A DNA stretch of 64,000 nucleotides from JAABTH01 sp964492615 (GTDB lineage: Bacteria > Bacillota > Dethiobacteria > DTU022): contig CAZBKZ010000001.1 in the NCBI GenBank assembly GCA_964492615.1, forward strand, positions 62,001 through 126,000. The letters are read 5' to 3'. The number at the start of each line of letters is the position of its first letter. The stretch's first letter is position 1. Below are positions 1 to 9,919 of the stretch, in pieces. The notes under the pieces were generated by a model, which was given only the letters and a program-made list of their open reading frames with translations, had not been told where the DNA came from and searched no databases. Both the position numbers and the translations under genes were made by a program.

Positions 1-1550
1 AAGGCACTTTTTAAAACCTTCTTCAGTTTCCTGGCATGCAGGATACCAACCAGACCCCTTAATTTTAAATGAATAATCCCCTGCTGCTCTGATAATGAAA
101 CCTTAAGCTGCCCGGTATCCACACCGGAAATGGTCTTAACAGGCGCTTTCAACAGTTGATAAAGATGTATTACCCTTTGTGGGTTATCATACCATTTCTC
201 CTGCAGCAGGTGCTCGTACCAGCGGTTACGGCGTTCAAAATGCCTTGATACAGCCCAGCCTATTGTCCGGTGTATGACTGAGCCCCAGCCTGTCAGAAAA
301 AGGTTGTGAAAAATATTATTGAGTGAGTAAAACTTCTTTAATGCTTTGATGGTTTCTGATTGGAGTTCTTCAGGCGAAATGAGAGCCGGCAGAAAAACAG
401 TATGGTGCCCATCGTAAAGTGACCAGTCGCGGGTTAAAATTCTTTCTTCTTTATTCAGTTCATCGTAAAAAGGTGTATTTGGAAAAGGAGTTAGGGTCAT
501 GAACTGGATACTGTCAATTCTATTCTGCAGGGCAAAATCAGCTGTTTCCCTGATGCTTTCCACTGTATCTGTATCCGCGCCGAAAACAAACATACCGTGA
601 ATGCGAATACCATGATCATGAAACCTGCGAATTGCCACTTCAATCTCTTCAACAGTCTGTTGTTTCTTGTAACCTTTCAGCGTGTCGGGATTTATTGACT
701 CGAAACCAATATACACAATCCCGCAGCCAGATTGACGCATCAGGGCAAGCAGTTCGTCATCCCGGGAAGCATCAACTCTTAACTGGGCGCCCCAGCGCTT
801 TAGTTTTATTCCTTCCCTAATCATTCCTCTCAGCAAATCCTTGGTTAATTTTGGGTTCGCAGCAAAATTATCATCACAGAAAAATATGTTTTTACCCTGG
901 TATTGCTTTAACTCCTCCAGTATACTTTCAGTTTTTCGGTGGCGGTAACGTCGCCCAAATACCTCTGTTACGCAACAAAAAGTGCAGTCGAATGGGCACC
1001 CCCTGGACGTCATAACAGGAGTGCTAAACATCGAACCAGGATTGTGCAGCAGAGAGAGATCAGGGATTGGCAGGGCATCCATATCTACCGGAATGCCGGA
1101 AGCTTCATTATGAACCTGTTGATTCTCCTTCCAATAAGATACAGCCGGTATATCCTGTGGATCTAGGCCGCTTTTAATCGATTCTACCAGGGGCAGGATA
1201 CTGTTTTCAGCTTCTCCCCTGATTAAATAATCAGCAAATTGAAGAGCTTCCTCGGGCATAAAAGTAGCATGCATTCCGCCAATAATTACTGGAATGTTGT
1301 TAGCTTTTAACAAACCGGCAATCTGGTATGCTTCACGACAGGTTGCCGTGGTCGTTGAGATACCAACCAGGTCAGCGCTAAATATTTTATCCCAGGGAAG
1401 TGAGTCACCAGTACCCATGAATATTTCCACACTGTAGCCGGCGTTTGTAAGTTGAGTGCCTAAAATCGGCAAGCCCAACCGGGGCATGCGGACGTGCCTG
1501 TATACATGATCTTCTTTCGACTGCGGTTCGATCAGGATAATTCTCTGCAT
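1..1550 (-). CDS. B12-binding domain radical SAM protein (3' end missing)
   Basis: This minus-strand frame is open from an ATG at 1550 to the window edge, so about 516 residues are visible and the C-terminus is cut off. An AAAGGAG ribosome site precedes the ATG. The first ~130 residues look like a cobalamin-binding fold, with a GGMHAT segment near residue 91. The radical SAM triad follows as CPFDCTFC (Cys185, Cys189, Cys192). The layout is that of the large BchE/P-methylase-like group, whose members carry out methyl transfers or rearrangements with 4Fe-4S, SAM and B12. The substrate cannot be told. The next gene upstream, at 1667, is a small membrane protein and gives no clue. Confidence 0.85.
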   Translation of the reverse strand, partial: MQRIILIEPQSKEDHVYRHVRMPRLGLPILGTQLTNAGYSVEIFMGTGDSLPWDKIFSADLVGISTTTATCREAYQIAGLLKANNIPVIIGGMHATFMPEEALQFADYLIRGEAENSILPLVESIKSGLDPQDIPAVSYWKENQQVHNEASGIPVDMDALPIPDLSLLHNPGSMFSTPVMTSRGCPFDCTFCCVTEVFGRRYRHRKTESILEELKQYQGKNIFFCDDNFAANPKLTKDLLRGMIREGIKLKRWGAQLRVDASRDDELLALMRQSGCGIVYIGFESINPDTLKGYKKQQTVEEIEVAIRRFHDHGIRIHGMFVFGADTDTVESIRETADFALQNRIDSIQFMTLTPFPNTPFYDELNKEERILTRDWSLYDGHHTVFLPALISPEELQSETIKALKKFYSLNNIFHNLFLTGWGSVIHRTIGWAVSRHFERRNRWYEHLLQEKWYDNPQRVIHLYQLLKAPVKTISGVDTGQLKVSLSEQQGIIHLKLRGLVGILHARKLKKVLKSA

Positions 1551-1666
1551 TGAAACAATCGCTCCTTTAGTTTGGTCTGCGGGAAAAAATAATATCAGGA
1601 CATTAAGACTATCCGCTTGACATGGAACATAGATCCAGGAGCACTTTTTACGGCATAAAGTAGTTT

Positions 1667-2131
1667 TTAATTAAAAAACCTGATCGCCAGGGGATAATGA
1701 AATTCTTCCCCGTTACTGACTTTTACAGAAGCTATAATGACGAAGATCAGCCAGAAGATGAATAATAAAGGCAGTAATAAAAACCCTATCAGTACTATAA
1801 CAAGAATACCGGATAATATTGCATAGATAGTTATACTGATTTGAAAGTTTAGAGATTCTTTACCTTGCCTGTCAATCCACTCTGATTGATCTTTCTTAAG
1901 CAGCCAAACTACCAGGGGACCAATTACATTACCGAAAGAAGGCAAAATCAGAAATAAGAGCGCTGACAGGTGGGTAAGCATTCCAAAAGTCTTTTCATCC
2001 GGGGTAAGACCGCTATAATCACTGTTATCAACCACTGTATAACCTCCATATTTTTTGGGCGGCTCATAAACTATAATATTTTGTGGCTCAATCATACCAC
2101 AAATGAGGCCTTGCAGATAACCCGGGAGCAT
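1667..2131 (-). CDS. DUF4870-type small membrane protein
   Basis: The 154-residue product has a polar N-terminus of about 50 residues and then hydrophobic segments that probably span the membrane three or four times. The LTPDEKTFGMLTHLSALL segment followed by a charged loop (KKDQSEWIDRQGKESLNFQ) is typical of DUF4870 proteins, whose function is not known. The first ATG (2131) has no ribosome site and sits just after a TATAAT-like sequence, so translation may begin at the ATG at 2095. A second protein of the same type lies directly upstream at 2211-2540, so the two may be a diverged duplication. Confidence 0.7.
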   Translation of the reverse strand: MLPGYLQGLICGMIEPQNIIVYEPPKKYGGYTVVDNSDYSGLTPDEKTFGMLTHLSALLFLILPSFGNVIGPLVVWLLKKDQSEWIDRQGKESLNFQISITIYAILSGILVIVLIGFLLLPLLFIFWLIFVIIASVKVSNGEEFHYPLAIRFFN

Positions 2132-2142
2132 AAAGTATTATA

Positions 2143-2173
2143 ATGGGCAGAATAAGAGTAATCTTCTGCCCAT
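2143..2173 (-). terminator. Hairpin between the two DUF4870 genes
   Basis: A 10-bp perfect stem (ATGGGCAGAA with TTCTGCCCAT) encloses an 11-nt loop just downstream of the 2211-2540 gene. The tract after it is only moderately T-rich, so it may be a weak terminator or an RNA-processing hairpin. Confidence 0.45.
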
Positions 2174-2210
2174 ATAATAATTTCTAAAACTGATTTATAA
2201 ATAAATCCAT

Positions 2211-2540
2211 TTAAAGGTTAAACTTACTACCAAACTGCCCAATCAAAGGCAGTTCCTTTGCCTGGCCGCTTAATGAATTAACCAGCCCTACAATGAACAG
2301 TATTAATAAAAATATTGATCCTAAAATACCAATAATCCAACCAAGAACAGGAATCACGGAAACCACACCAATAACAATCCAGGCAATCAGCAATACCAGA
2401 CCCTGCTTGGCATGAAACTGGCAATACGGGCTATCTTTTTTTGCCAGAAGGGGAACAAGAACAAGAATACCCAGATAGGACAAAGCTGCGATAATCTTAT
2501 TATCCTCAACGTCTTTGGGATCAAAAACCATCTGTTCCAC
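2211..2540 (-). CDS. DUF4870/Tic20-like small membrane protein
   Basis: This is a 109-residue protein with a GTG start at 2540, preceded by AAAGGAG at a 10-nt spacing. Three hydrophobic segments follow a short acidic N-terminus. The pattern of KIIAALSYLGIL, then CQFHAKQGLVLL, then a glycine-rich hydrophobic pair matches the DUF4870/Tic20-like family of bacterial membrane proteins of unknown role. It resembles the neighbour at 1667-2131 in topology. Confidence 0.75.
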   Translation of the reverse strand: MEQMVFDPKDVEDNKIIAALSYLGILVLVPLLAKKDSPYCQFHAKQGLVLLIAWIVIGVVSVIPVLGWIIGILGSIFLLILFIVGLVNSLSGQAKELPLIGQFGSKFNL

Positions 2541-2653
2541 TAATCATCAACTCCTTTAATATTATTATAAACTCTTACTTAACAATCATAAAGCACTCCC
2601 GGAAACATTACAAGCATAATCTATTGGTTATTAAAACTACCAACTATTTATTG

Positions 2654-3511
2654 TTACTCAAAAAACTGTGGTTTTGATTCCAGGTATTCGATCAGGGCCA
2701 TTCCGGATACTTTCCATTCAGCAGCTTCTTCAATACCAATAAACCTAAAGTGCCAGGGCTCAAAAATATAACCGGTTACATTTTCTTTACCGGCAGGATA
2801 GCTCATGGCAAAACCAAAGTACCAGGCGTTATCTGCAAGCCATTTACCCTGGGGGGTCTCTGCAAAGGCCGCGGAAAAATCAACAGCAGTTCCGCCAAAG
2901 TCAACTGTTGTACCAAGCTGGTGTTCTGATTGCCCCGGCCTGGCGCTGAAACGGTTAGCCTCTTCTTCACCGTGCCTGCTGGCATAATCTGCAAACAGTC
3001 CGGCCTGGGTGCTGTAACTGCGATAAGCTGAACGTATATGCAGTTCGACCCCGTCATAAGCCGCAGCATTCCAAAGGAGCTCTAAATTATGCAGGGCTGC
3101 AGCACGAAGCTGCATACTGTATGACGGTTTCATGTGGGACGGCACCGGCTGAAGATCTGAAGGAATATAATCACTTTTTAAAAGTGTATCCTTACTGACC
3201 AATGCCAGCAGGTAATCACCATCAACAATTACAGGATGAGACGGCTGAACATTATCCGTATCTTCCACCGGGTCAGATGAGATATCTACATCTACCTGAT
3301 CATCAGGAGATTCTGGTTCTGGTATATCCTTGGGTTCTGGTTCTTCTTCAACTTCCGGCAACTCTAATACGCCCGGTTCTTCATAGTCTTCAACTACTGT
3401 AACTATTTCTTCTTCGGGTTCTGTAGAACAACCAGGCAGGATCAGAATTAGAAATAACATCAGAACAGTTAATAAGGCAGATAATCTTTTTTTGCTTTGC
3501 CAAAAAACCAT
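2654..3511 (-). CDS. D-alanyl-D-alanine carboxypeptidase-like lipoprotein (VanY/M15B)
   Basis: The 285-residue product has a lipoprotein signal ending ILPGC (Cys28), then a long acidic, proline-rich linker (residues ~30-95), then a peptidase M15B domain. The zinc and catalytic residues are visible as SEHQLGTTVDF (His197, Asp204) and EPWHF (Glu251, His254). Enzymes of this family remove the terminal D-Ala from peptidoglycan stem peptides outside the cell. The acidic linker probably spans from the membrane anchor into the wall. The gene lies 6 bases downstream of transketolase and may be co-transcribed with it, though the functions are unrelated. Confidence 0.88.
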   Translation of the reverse strand: MVFWQSKKRLSALLTVLMLFLILILPGCSTEPEEEIVTVVEDYEEPGVLELPEVEEEPEPKDIPEPESPDDQVDVDISSDPVEDTDNVQPSHPVIVDGDYLLALVSKDTLLKSDYIPSDLQPVPSHMKPSYSMQLRAAALHNLELLWNAAAYDGVELHIRSAYRSYSTQAGLFADYASRHGEEEANRFSARPGQSEHQLGTTVDFGGTAVDFSAAFAETPQGKWLADNAWYFGFAMSYPAGKENVTGYIFEPWHFRFIGIEEAAEWKVSGMALIEYLESKPQFFE

Positions 3512-3517
3512 TTAATA

Positions 3518-5515
3518 TTACTGCCTCCCTGCTTTAAGCTGATTGGCTTTCTCCAGAATAGCATCAACTGTTATACCTCTTTTAACCATAACGATATTGC
3601 CGGGAGCAGAAGCACCAAAATCATCAATTCCTATTACAATTCCGTCCGGGCCGCCAATTTTTCCCCAAGCCATCGGGTGAGCAGCTTCTATAATGATTCT
3701 CTTTTTTACTGCTGAGGGAAGAACAGCTTCACGATAGTTATGATCCTGGGCCATAAACAGCTCAATGCTGACTATACTAACCACTCTTACGGACAGGCCT
3801 TCTTTTTGAAGGTGTTCCTGTGCTTCAAGGGCCAGCTGCAGCTCGGACCCACTGGCAATCAGGATTAAATCGGCCTCACTGTCTTTTTCCTGGCCGATAA
3901 TATAACCACCTCTTAGCGCTTCTTTACCCGTCCCGGCAAGCTGGGGCAGGTTCTGACGGGATAAAACTAGTGCTGATGGCCCACAACGGCGTTGAAGAGC
4001 ATGCAACCAGGCCGCTGCAGTTTCTCTTGCATCTGCCGGACGCAAAACATGCAAATTAGGGATTGAACGCAAATTGGCAAGATGCTCTACAGGCTGATGA
4101 GTTGGACCATCTTCACCAACAGCCACACTGTCATGAGTGTAAACATAAATCACCGGGAGCCCCATCATGGCTGCCAACCTGACAGGCGCTTTCATGTAAT
4201 CAAAAAAAACCAGAAAAGTTGAGCCGAAAGGACGCAGGCCTCCATGCAGGGAAAGCCCAGACATTACTGCGCCCATGGCATGCTCCCTGACCCCGAAGTT
4301 AATATTGCTGCCACCGGGATTATCAGCCTGAAAATCTGCCGAACCTTTCAAACGTGTTTTCGTCGAAGCATTGAGATCGGCTGATCCTCCTATCATGTTT
4401 GGTAAGTATTCAGCAAGTACCTGCATTATTTCTCCCGAAGCAGATCTGGTAGCCATAGCTTTTCCCTCAAAATCCCAGAGACGCTGATCATTATACAGCT
4501 CTACCGGTACCTGACCTGAATGCCAGGCGTCCCACTGTTCTGCAAGATCCGGGTGTTCCCTGGAGTATTCGGAAAATAGTACATCCCACTCCTGCTTCTT
4601 AGCAACTAACACTTCACGGAGTTCGGCAAAATGTCTGTAAACCGACTCAGGCACATAAAAATCAGGTTCCAAAGGCCAGTCAAGGTTTTTTTTAGTCAGT
4701 AAAACCTCTTCGGCGCCAAGGGGTGCGCCATGAGCATCTGCACTGCCTTCCTTGTTAGGCGAACCATATCCAATCTTTGTCCTGACCATGATTAAAGTTG
4801 GGCGCATAGTTTCTTTTTTTGCTTCAGAAAGAGCTTCTTCAATCATCTCAATACGGTCACCTTCCAATACTTTTAAAACCTGCCATCCATATGCCTCAAA
4901 TCGTTTTCCTGTGTCTTCAGTAAAGGCAAGAGCTGTTCTTCCATCAATAGTGATATTATTATCGTCATAGAGGCAAATCAGTTTGCCCAATCCAAGATGG
5001 CCGGCCAGTGATGCCGCTTCAGAGGTAACCCCTTCCATCATACAACCATCACCACTATAAACATAGGTATAATGATTGACCAGGAGAAACCCGGGCTGGT
5101 TGAACTTAGCAGCCAGGCGCCTTTCAGCTATTGCCATACCCACGGCATTGGCAAAACCCTGGCCCAGTGGCCCGGTAGTTGTTTCCACTCCGGGAGTGTG
5201 TGGATATTCAGGATGCCCGGGAGTCTTACTACCCCACTGGCGAAAGGTTTTTATATCATCCAGGGTAAGACTGTAGCCCGAAAGGTGTAACAACGCATAA
5301 AGAAGCATTGATCCATGACCGGCAGAGAGGATAAAACGATCACGATCGGGCCATTCAGGACAGTCGGGGCAATGTTTAAGAAAACGACTCCACAGGGCAT
5401 AAGCCATAGTCGCTCCCCCCATAGGAAGACCAGGATGCCCTGAATTGGCCTTTTCAACCGCATCAACTGCCAGGAAGCGAATTGTATTAATTGCCAAATC
5501 TTCAATCTTGTTCAA
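3518..5515 (-). CDS. tkt: Transketolase
   Basis: This full-length 665-residue enzyme starts with TTG at 5515 behind GGAG. It shows the family hallmarks: GHGSMLLYALLHL, GPLGQGFANAVGMA, the thiamine diphosphate motif GDGCMMEGVTSEAA...DDNNITIDG, and in the pyrimidine-binding domain DSVAVGEDGPTHQPVEHL. It moves two-carbon ketol units between sugar phosphates in the non-oxidative pentose phosphate pathway, in the cytoplasm. It is a single polypeptide rather than the split N/C form found in many Clostridia. The downstream gene is the VanY-like lipoprotein and the upstream gene is a small lipoprotein 14 bases away. Confidence 0.97.
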   Translation of the reverse strand: MNKIEDLAINTIRFLAVDAVEKANSGHPGLPMGGATMAYALWSRFLKHCPDCPEWPDRDRFILSAGHGSMLLYALLHLSGYSLTLDDIKTFRQWGSKTPGHPEYPHTPGVETTTGPLGQGFANAVGMAIAERRLAAKFNQPGFLLVNHYTYVYSGDGCMMEGVTSEAASLAGHLGLGKLICLYDDNNITIDGRTALAFTEDTGKRFEAYGWQVLKVLEGDRIEMIEEALSEAKKETMRPTLIMVRTKIGYGSPNKEGSADAHGAPLGAEEVLLTKKNLDWPLEPDFYVPESVYRHFAELREVLVAKKQEWDVLFSEYSREHPDLAEQWDAWHSGQVPVELYNDQRLWDFEGKAMATRSASGEIMQVLAEYLPNMIGGSADLNASTKTRLKGSADFQADNPGGSNINFGVREHAMGAVMSGLSLHGGLRPFGSTFLVFFDYMKAPVRLAAMMGLPVIYVYTHDSVAVGEDGPTHQPVEHLANLRSIPNLHVLRPADARETAAAWLHALQRRCGPSALVLSRQNLPQLAGTGKEALRGGYIIGQEKDSEADLILIASGSELQLALEAQEHLQKEGLSVRVVSIVSIELFMAQDHNYREAVLPSAVKKRIIIEAAHPMAWGKIGGPDGIVIGIDDFGASAPGNIVMVKRGITVDAILEKANQLKAGRQ

Positions 5516-5529
5516 TTAGAACACTCCAA

Positions 5530-6171
5530 TCAGTCAGGGTTATCAACAACTTTCATTTCAACATCAAATGCCACATAATTGATCGGTTCGGTTGAAAAAC
5601 TGCCTTCTTCTTCTTTCCCCAGGTAAACGGTTTTTATTATCACTTCAAAGTTTTCTATTTTTTCCCTGAGGTTTAATGGAAATTGCTGCAAACCGTCATC
5701 TGCCGGCTCCGGAGCTAACCCTTCTATAAGGAATATAAAATGGCTACTCGATTCCCATTCACTTTTATTGTAATAGTCAACATCAAACTCTAAGTTTACC
5801 CATTCCAGACTAAACACATCAGTTTCTTCAACACGCCAGATTAACCGCCCCTCGTAAGCAACATTTTCAGTAAATTCACCGATAAAACCGTAATCTGACT
5901 CAAAGATATCGGGACCAAGAATCACTTCACCACTGGAAAGTTCCAGTTGTCCATGGTTAATCCATGGCCAGTAATAATCGGTTACAATTACTATTTCTTC
6001 AACAGGTGCTTGAACGCTGTCACTCTGATCAACGTTTTCCAGTTCATCAATGGGAATAACATCCTCGATCTCTTGATCCGGAGTACATCCTGCAAGGGTC
6101 AATACCCCTAGCAAAAGGAACCATAAGATGATAATAGTTATATATGCCTGACATGCTTTAAATCTTTTCAT
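5530..6171 (-). CDS. Lipoprotein of unknown function
   Basis: The 213-residue product begins with a hydrophobic signal ending LTLAGC, a clear lipobox, so it should be anchored on the outer face of the membrane. The mature part is acidic and rich in beta-strand-like sequence, with no motif I recognise. A GGGGGG-type ribosome site precedes the ATG. It sits 14 bases upstream of transketolase and may be in the same transcript. Confidence 0.7.
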   Translation of the reverse strand: MKRFKACQAYITIIILWFLLLGVLTLAGCTPDQEIEDVIPIDELENVDQSDSVQAPVEEIVIVTDYYWPWINHGQLELSSGEVILGPDIFESDYGFIGEFTENVAYEGRLIWRVEETDVFSLEWVNLEFDVDYYNKSEWESSSHFIFLIEGLAPEPADDGLQQFPLNLREKIENFEVIIKTVYLGKEEEGSFSTEPINYVAFDVEMKVVDNPD

Positions 6172-6294
6172 CGTTCACCTCACCCCCCGAAAGGGAAAAA
6201 CCGCTTTTTTATATTACGGAATGTTAATTTAACTTTCGACAAAATAATTCTGAACCCTTCATCAGGATTACTTCTATGTCTTCCTGTTAAGCCT

Positions 6295-8079
6295 TTATAA
6301 TAATGGAGGCCAAAAAAACATGATCAGGGGGATAGCTACCAGGACAATTATCAGTTCAAGGGGCAATCCCATTCTCCAGTAATCGCTGAATCTGTATCCT
6401 CCCGGCCCCATAACGAGAGTGTTTGACTGATGCCCGATTGGAGTAAGAAACGCGCAGGAAGCTCCCACAGCAACAGACATGAGGAAAGGATCTGCTGAAA
6501 CTCCAAGCCCCCCGGCAATATTAATCGCAATAGGTGCCATCAGCACAGCTGCGGCAGCATTATTTACAAGGTCCGATAAAAACATTGTTCCAACGAGAAT
6601 TACTGTCAGGGTAATCCATAGTTCATAGCCGCCGGCAACACTGAGAATACCGTCTGCAATTAATTGTGCCCCGCCCGTGGTTTCTAAAGCTCCGCTTACC
6701 GGTATCATTGACCCCAGCAAAACAATAACGGGCCAATCAACGCTTTCATATATTTCTTTCAGTGACAGTAACCCCGTAATTACCATTAAAAAAGCAGCGC
6801 CGGTAAAGGCAATCTGTATTGAGAGCAGGCCAATAGCGGCCATCACCAGGGCAGATGCAAAAATTAATACTGCCAAAATAACCCGGCGTGGCTGGCCAAA
6901 TCTTAAACCTCTTTCCACCAGGGGCAGCAGGCCGAGGCCGGGTAAAACTTCGTAAAGGGTGTCTGGTGGACCCTGAAGAAGCAGCACATCTCCTGAACGA
7001 AACCGGACCTGATCTGGAGTTCTGCGCAATCTGCCTCCCTGCCTGGCAATACCCAGCATATTTACACCATAACGTGAACGCAGCTTTAAATTACGGGCTG
7101 TCCGGCCTTCCAGCGGTGAGTTTCTTGTAACTGTCGCTTCGATAACAGCAATTTCTTCGGATTTAAGTGATTCATTATCCAGCTTATCAGATTCCTCCAG
7201 CTTTAGCCCCGTTGCCCCAATCAATTCATGGAGATCCTCGGCATTTGCCTTTATTACCAGCGTGTCCCCTTCCTTAAAAGTCCTGTAAGGCGATGGGGCA
7301 GCATATTTCTGCCCGTCCCGGATGTGACTGACAACTTCAACTTCGCCGTCAGTTGCTTTTTCGAGATCACGCAAGCGTTTTCCGGTCAGTGCAGAATCCG
7401 GTGGAACATGCACTTCTGTGATATAATCATCGACCTGAAACAGTTCCTCCTGGGACAATTTACCTTTTCTTTTGGGAATCAATCTCCAGCCGATTAAGAT
7501 AATAAAGAGTACCCCGGCAAGAGCAATACCTGCTCCAACAGGAGCAAAATCAAACATGCGGAAAGTTTCGCCAGCCGCTGTCTGCTCCCTGAAAACAGAT
7601 ATAATTATGTTTGGGGGCGTCCCAACCTGGGTTATTAGACCACCAAGCAGAGAACCAAAGGCCAGCGGCATCAGAAACAGCGAAGGAGAGCGTTCATTTT
7701 TGCGGGCCATGCGAATTGCTACCGGCATGAATAGAGCCAGGGCCCCTATATTGTTCATGAACCCTGAGCAAACTGTTACAGCGACTACAAGCATCGCAAG
7801 CTGAACCAGGTAGTTATCGCCGGCACGGCCCATTAAGCTGACAATGTAATCAACCATACCCGAATTAAATAAAGCCTTGCTGACAATTAAAACAGCAGCT
7901 ACCGTAATTACCGCCGGATGACCAAAACCGGAAAAAGCCTGATCCGGCGAAACTAGCCCAATTATAGTTACAACCAGTAAAGAGAATAGTGCAACCAGAT
8001 CATAACGCCAGCGGCCCCAGATAAACAGCAATAAAACCACTGCCAAAACAATAAAAACTATGATTTGTTCATTAAACAT
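6295..8079 (-). CDS. SLC13-family permease with two RCK_C (TrkA-C) domains
   Basis: The 594-residue membrane protein has an N-terminal block of about five helices, then a soluble middle (about residues 215-390) that looks like two TrkA-C/RCK_C domains, then a second helix block. The motifs NNIGALALFMPVAI and TQVGTPPNIIIS in the first half, and NNAAAAVLMAPIA and GHQSNTLVMGPGGY in the second half, are those of the DASS/SLC13 group of sodium-coupled anion transporters (sulfate, dicarboxylates). The substrate is not decided by sequence alone. It is a close paralogue of the next gene, 31 bases upstream, in a tandem pair. Confidence 0.88.
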   Translation of the reverse strand: MFNEQIIVFIVLAVVLLLFIWGRWRYDLVALFSLLVVTIIGLVSPDQAFSGFGHPAVITVAAVLIVSKALFNSGMVDYIVSLMGRAGDNYLVQLAMLVVAVTVCSGFMNNIGALALFMPVAIRMARKNERSPSLFLMPLAFGSLLGGLITQVGTPPNIIISVFREQTAAGETFRMFDFAPVGAGIALAGVLFIILIGWRLIPKRKGKLSQEELFQVDDYITEVHVPPDSALTGKRLRDLEKATDGEVEVVSHIRDGQKYAAPSPYRTFKEGDTLVIKANAEDLHELIGATGLKLEESDKLDNESLKSEEIAVIEATVTRNSPLEGRTARNLKLRSRYGVNMLGIARQGGRLRRTPDQVRFRSGDVLLLQGPPDTLYEVLPGLGLLPLVERGLRFGQPRRVILAVLIFASALVMAAIGLLSIQIAFTGAAFLMVITGLLSLKEIYESVDWPVIVLLGSMIPVSGALETTGGAQLIADGILSVAGGYELWITLTVILVGTMFLSDLVNNAAAAVLMAPIAINIAGGLGVSADPFLMSVAVGASCAFLTPIGHQSNTLVMGPGGYRFSDYWRMGLPLELIIVLVAIPLIMFFWPPLL

Positions 8080-8110
8080 GAAAGCGCCACCGCCTATTCG
8101 CTCAACAAAT

Positions 8111-9889
8111 TTACAACGGCCACATCAATAAAATCAGGGGGATAGCAACAAACCCGGTTAAAACGGATAAAGGAAGTCCCATCCGCCAGTAATCGCCAAA
8201 GTGGTATCCTCCAGGTCCCATTACCAGGGTGCTGGACTGGTGACCAATCGGCGTGAGAAAAGCGCAGGAAGCTCCAACCGCTACAGTCATTAAGAATGAA
8301 TCGGCACACACTGACATTTGTGAAGCAATACTCAGCGCTATGGGGGCCATTAACAATGCAGCCGCAGCGTTATTAACAACATTTGATAAAAGCATGGTAA
8401 TTACAAATATTATAGCCAAAACAATCCAGGGTGCTAAATATGCAGAAGCCTGATAATATATAAGCTCACCAATAGCCGCTGCTCCACCTGTTGTTTCAAG
8501 AGCGCTGCTAACCGGAAGCATCGCTCCCAGTAGAATAATCACCGGCCAATCAATACTTTCATAAAGTTCACGCAGGGAAATAAAACCAGTTAATATCATA
8601 ACCACTGCTGCTGCTGCAAAAGCTATCTGAATCGGGACTAAGCCCAGCGCAGCAGAAATCAACGCTGCCAAAAAAATACCGGAACCAAGAAGATAACGTC
8701 GCGGCTTTTCCAATTTCAAGCCCCTCTCAACCAGGGGCAGGCAGCCAAGAGTATTCATTACTTCAACCAGGGCTTCCGAGCGCCCCTGTAATAAAAGCAC
8801 ATCGCCAGCCCGAAAACGGATCCGGTCAAGACGTGCTGAAAGACGAGCTCCTTCCCGCGATATCCCAAGCATATTGATGCCATATATGCTCCGCAAGTTG
8901 AGTGACCTTGCAGTCTGTCCTTCAATAGCAGCATTAGTATTAACAACTGCTTCTACTATTGATAATGCATCTGAACCGAGATCATCTTTACCGATTTTTT
9001 TTGAAGCGGCAAGCTGAAGGCCTGTAACATCAAGAAATTCTTTTAAGTCTTCTGCATTGGCCTGAATAATAATATGATCGCCTTCTTCAAAAACCCGGTA
9101 AGGAGAAAATATTGGCATCTTTCTTTTATCGCGCACATGGCCTACAACTACAATATTTCCTTCGCTGGCCTGTCCCAGGTCGAGGAGCCTTTTGCCAGCA
9201 TATTTTGATCCTTTGGGAACAAAAACCTCAGTTAAATAGCTCTCTATTTCGAATAAGTCTTCACGGGATATACGGCCTTGCCGGCAGGGAATCAGGCGCC
9301 AGCCAACCAGAACAATAAAAATAACACCGATAAATGCCACACCCAAACCGACAGGAGCAAAATCGAACATTCTAAAAGGTTCTGCCATATCAGTATTTTC
9401 CCTGAAGGATGAGATAATTATATTAGGCGGAGTCCCGATTTGAGTTATCAGGCCTCCAAGTAAAGAGCCGAAAGCAAGGGGCATTAAATATATTGAAGAA
9501 GGCCAGCCGCTTTTTCTGGCCATACGAATTGCAACCGGCAAAAATAGAGCAAGAGCTCCTATGTTATTCATAAAAGCAGAGCATACTGTTACGGCAGTTA
9601 CAAGAACTGCCAGCTGCATAACCTGATTATTGTTAAAACGGGACATCTTTCTTGAAATATTATCTATAATTCCCGAGTTCATCAAACCTCTGCTTAAAAC
9701 AAGAACCGCAGCGACAGTTATAACAGCAGGATGACTAAACCCGTAAAAAGCCTCTTCTCCGGGGATAATACCGGCAAGAGTAAGGATCAGCATTGCCATT
9801 AATGCTACAATATCATAGCGAATACGACCCCAGATAAAAAAAGCAAGTACCAGGAATAAAACGATGAAAACCAGGAGCTGATCAGACAT
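8111..9889 (-). CDS. SLC13-family permease with two RCK_C domains (tandem paralogue)
   Basis: This 592-residue protein has the same layout as its neighbour at 6295-8079: helices, two TrkA-C-like domains, helices. The same signatures recur (NNIGALALFLPVAI, TQIGTPPNIIIS, NNAAAALLMAPIA, GHQSSTLVMGPGGY), so the two arose by tandem duplication. The N-terminal helix includes FIWGRIRYDIVAL, common to the family. The soluble domains differ more than the membrane parts, which would fit different regulatory ligands. A DUF4097 lipoprotein gene lies 30 bases upstream. Confidence 0.88.
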   Translation of the reverse strand: MSDQLLVFIVLFLVLAFFIWGRIRYDIVALMAMLILTLAGIIPGEEAFYGFSHPAVITVAAVLVLSRGLMNSGIIDNISRKMSRFNNNQVMQLAVLVTAVTVCSAFMNNIGALALFLPVAIRMARKSGWPSSIYLMPLAFGSLLGGLITQIGTPPNIIISSFRENTDMAEPFRMFDFAPVGLGVAFIGVIFIVLVGWRLIPCRQGRISREDLFEIESYLTEVFVPKGSKYAGKRLLDLGQASEGNIVVVGHVRDKRKMPIFSPYRVFEEGDHIIIQANAEDLKEFLDVTGLQLAASKKIGKDDLGSDALSIVEAVVNTNAAIEGQTARSLNLRSIYGINMLGISREGARLSARLDRIRFRAGDVLLLQGRSEALVEVMNTLGCLPLVERGLKLEKPRRYLLGSGIFLAALISAALGLVPIQIAFAAAAVVMILTGFISLRELYESIDWPVIILLGAMLPVSSALETTGGAAAIGELIYYQASAYLAPWIVLAIIFVITMLLSNVVNNAAAALLMAPIALSIASQMSVCADSFLMTVAVGASCAFLTPIGHQSSTLVMGPGGYHFGDYWRMGLPLSVLTGFVAIPLILLMWPL

Positions 9890-9919
9890 AGGCTATCAGT
9901 TACACCTCCCCCGGCAGAA

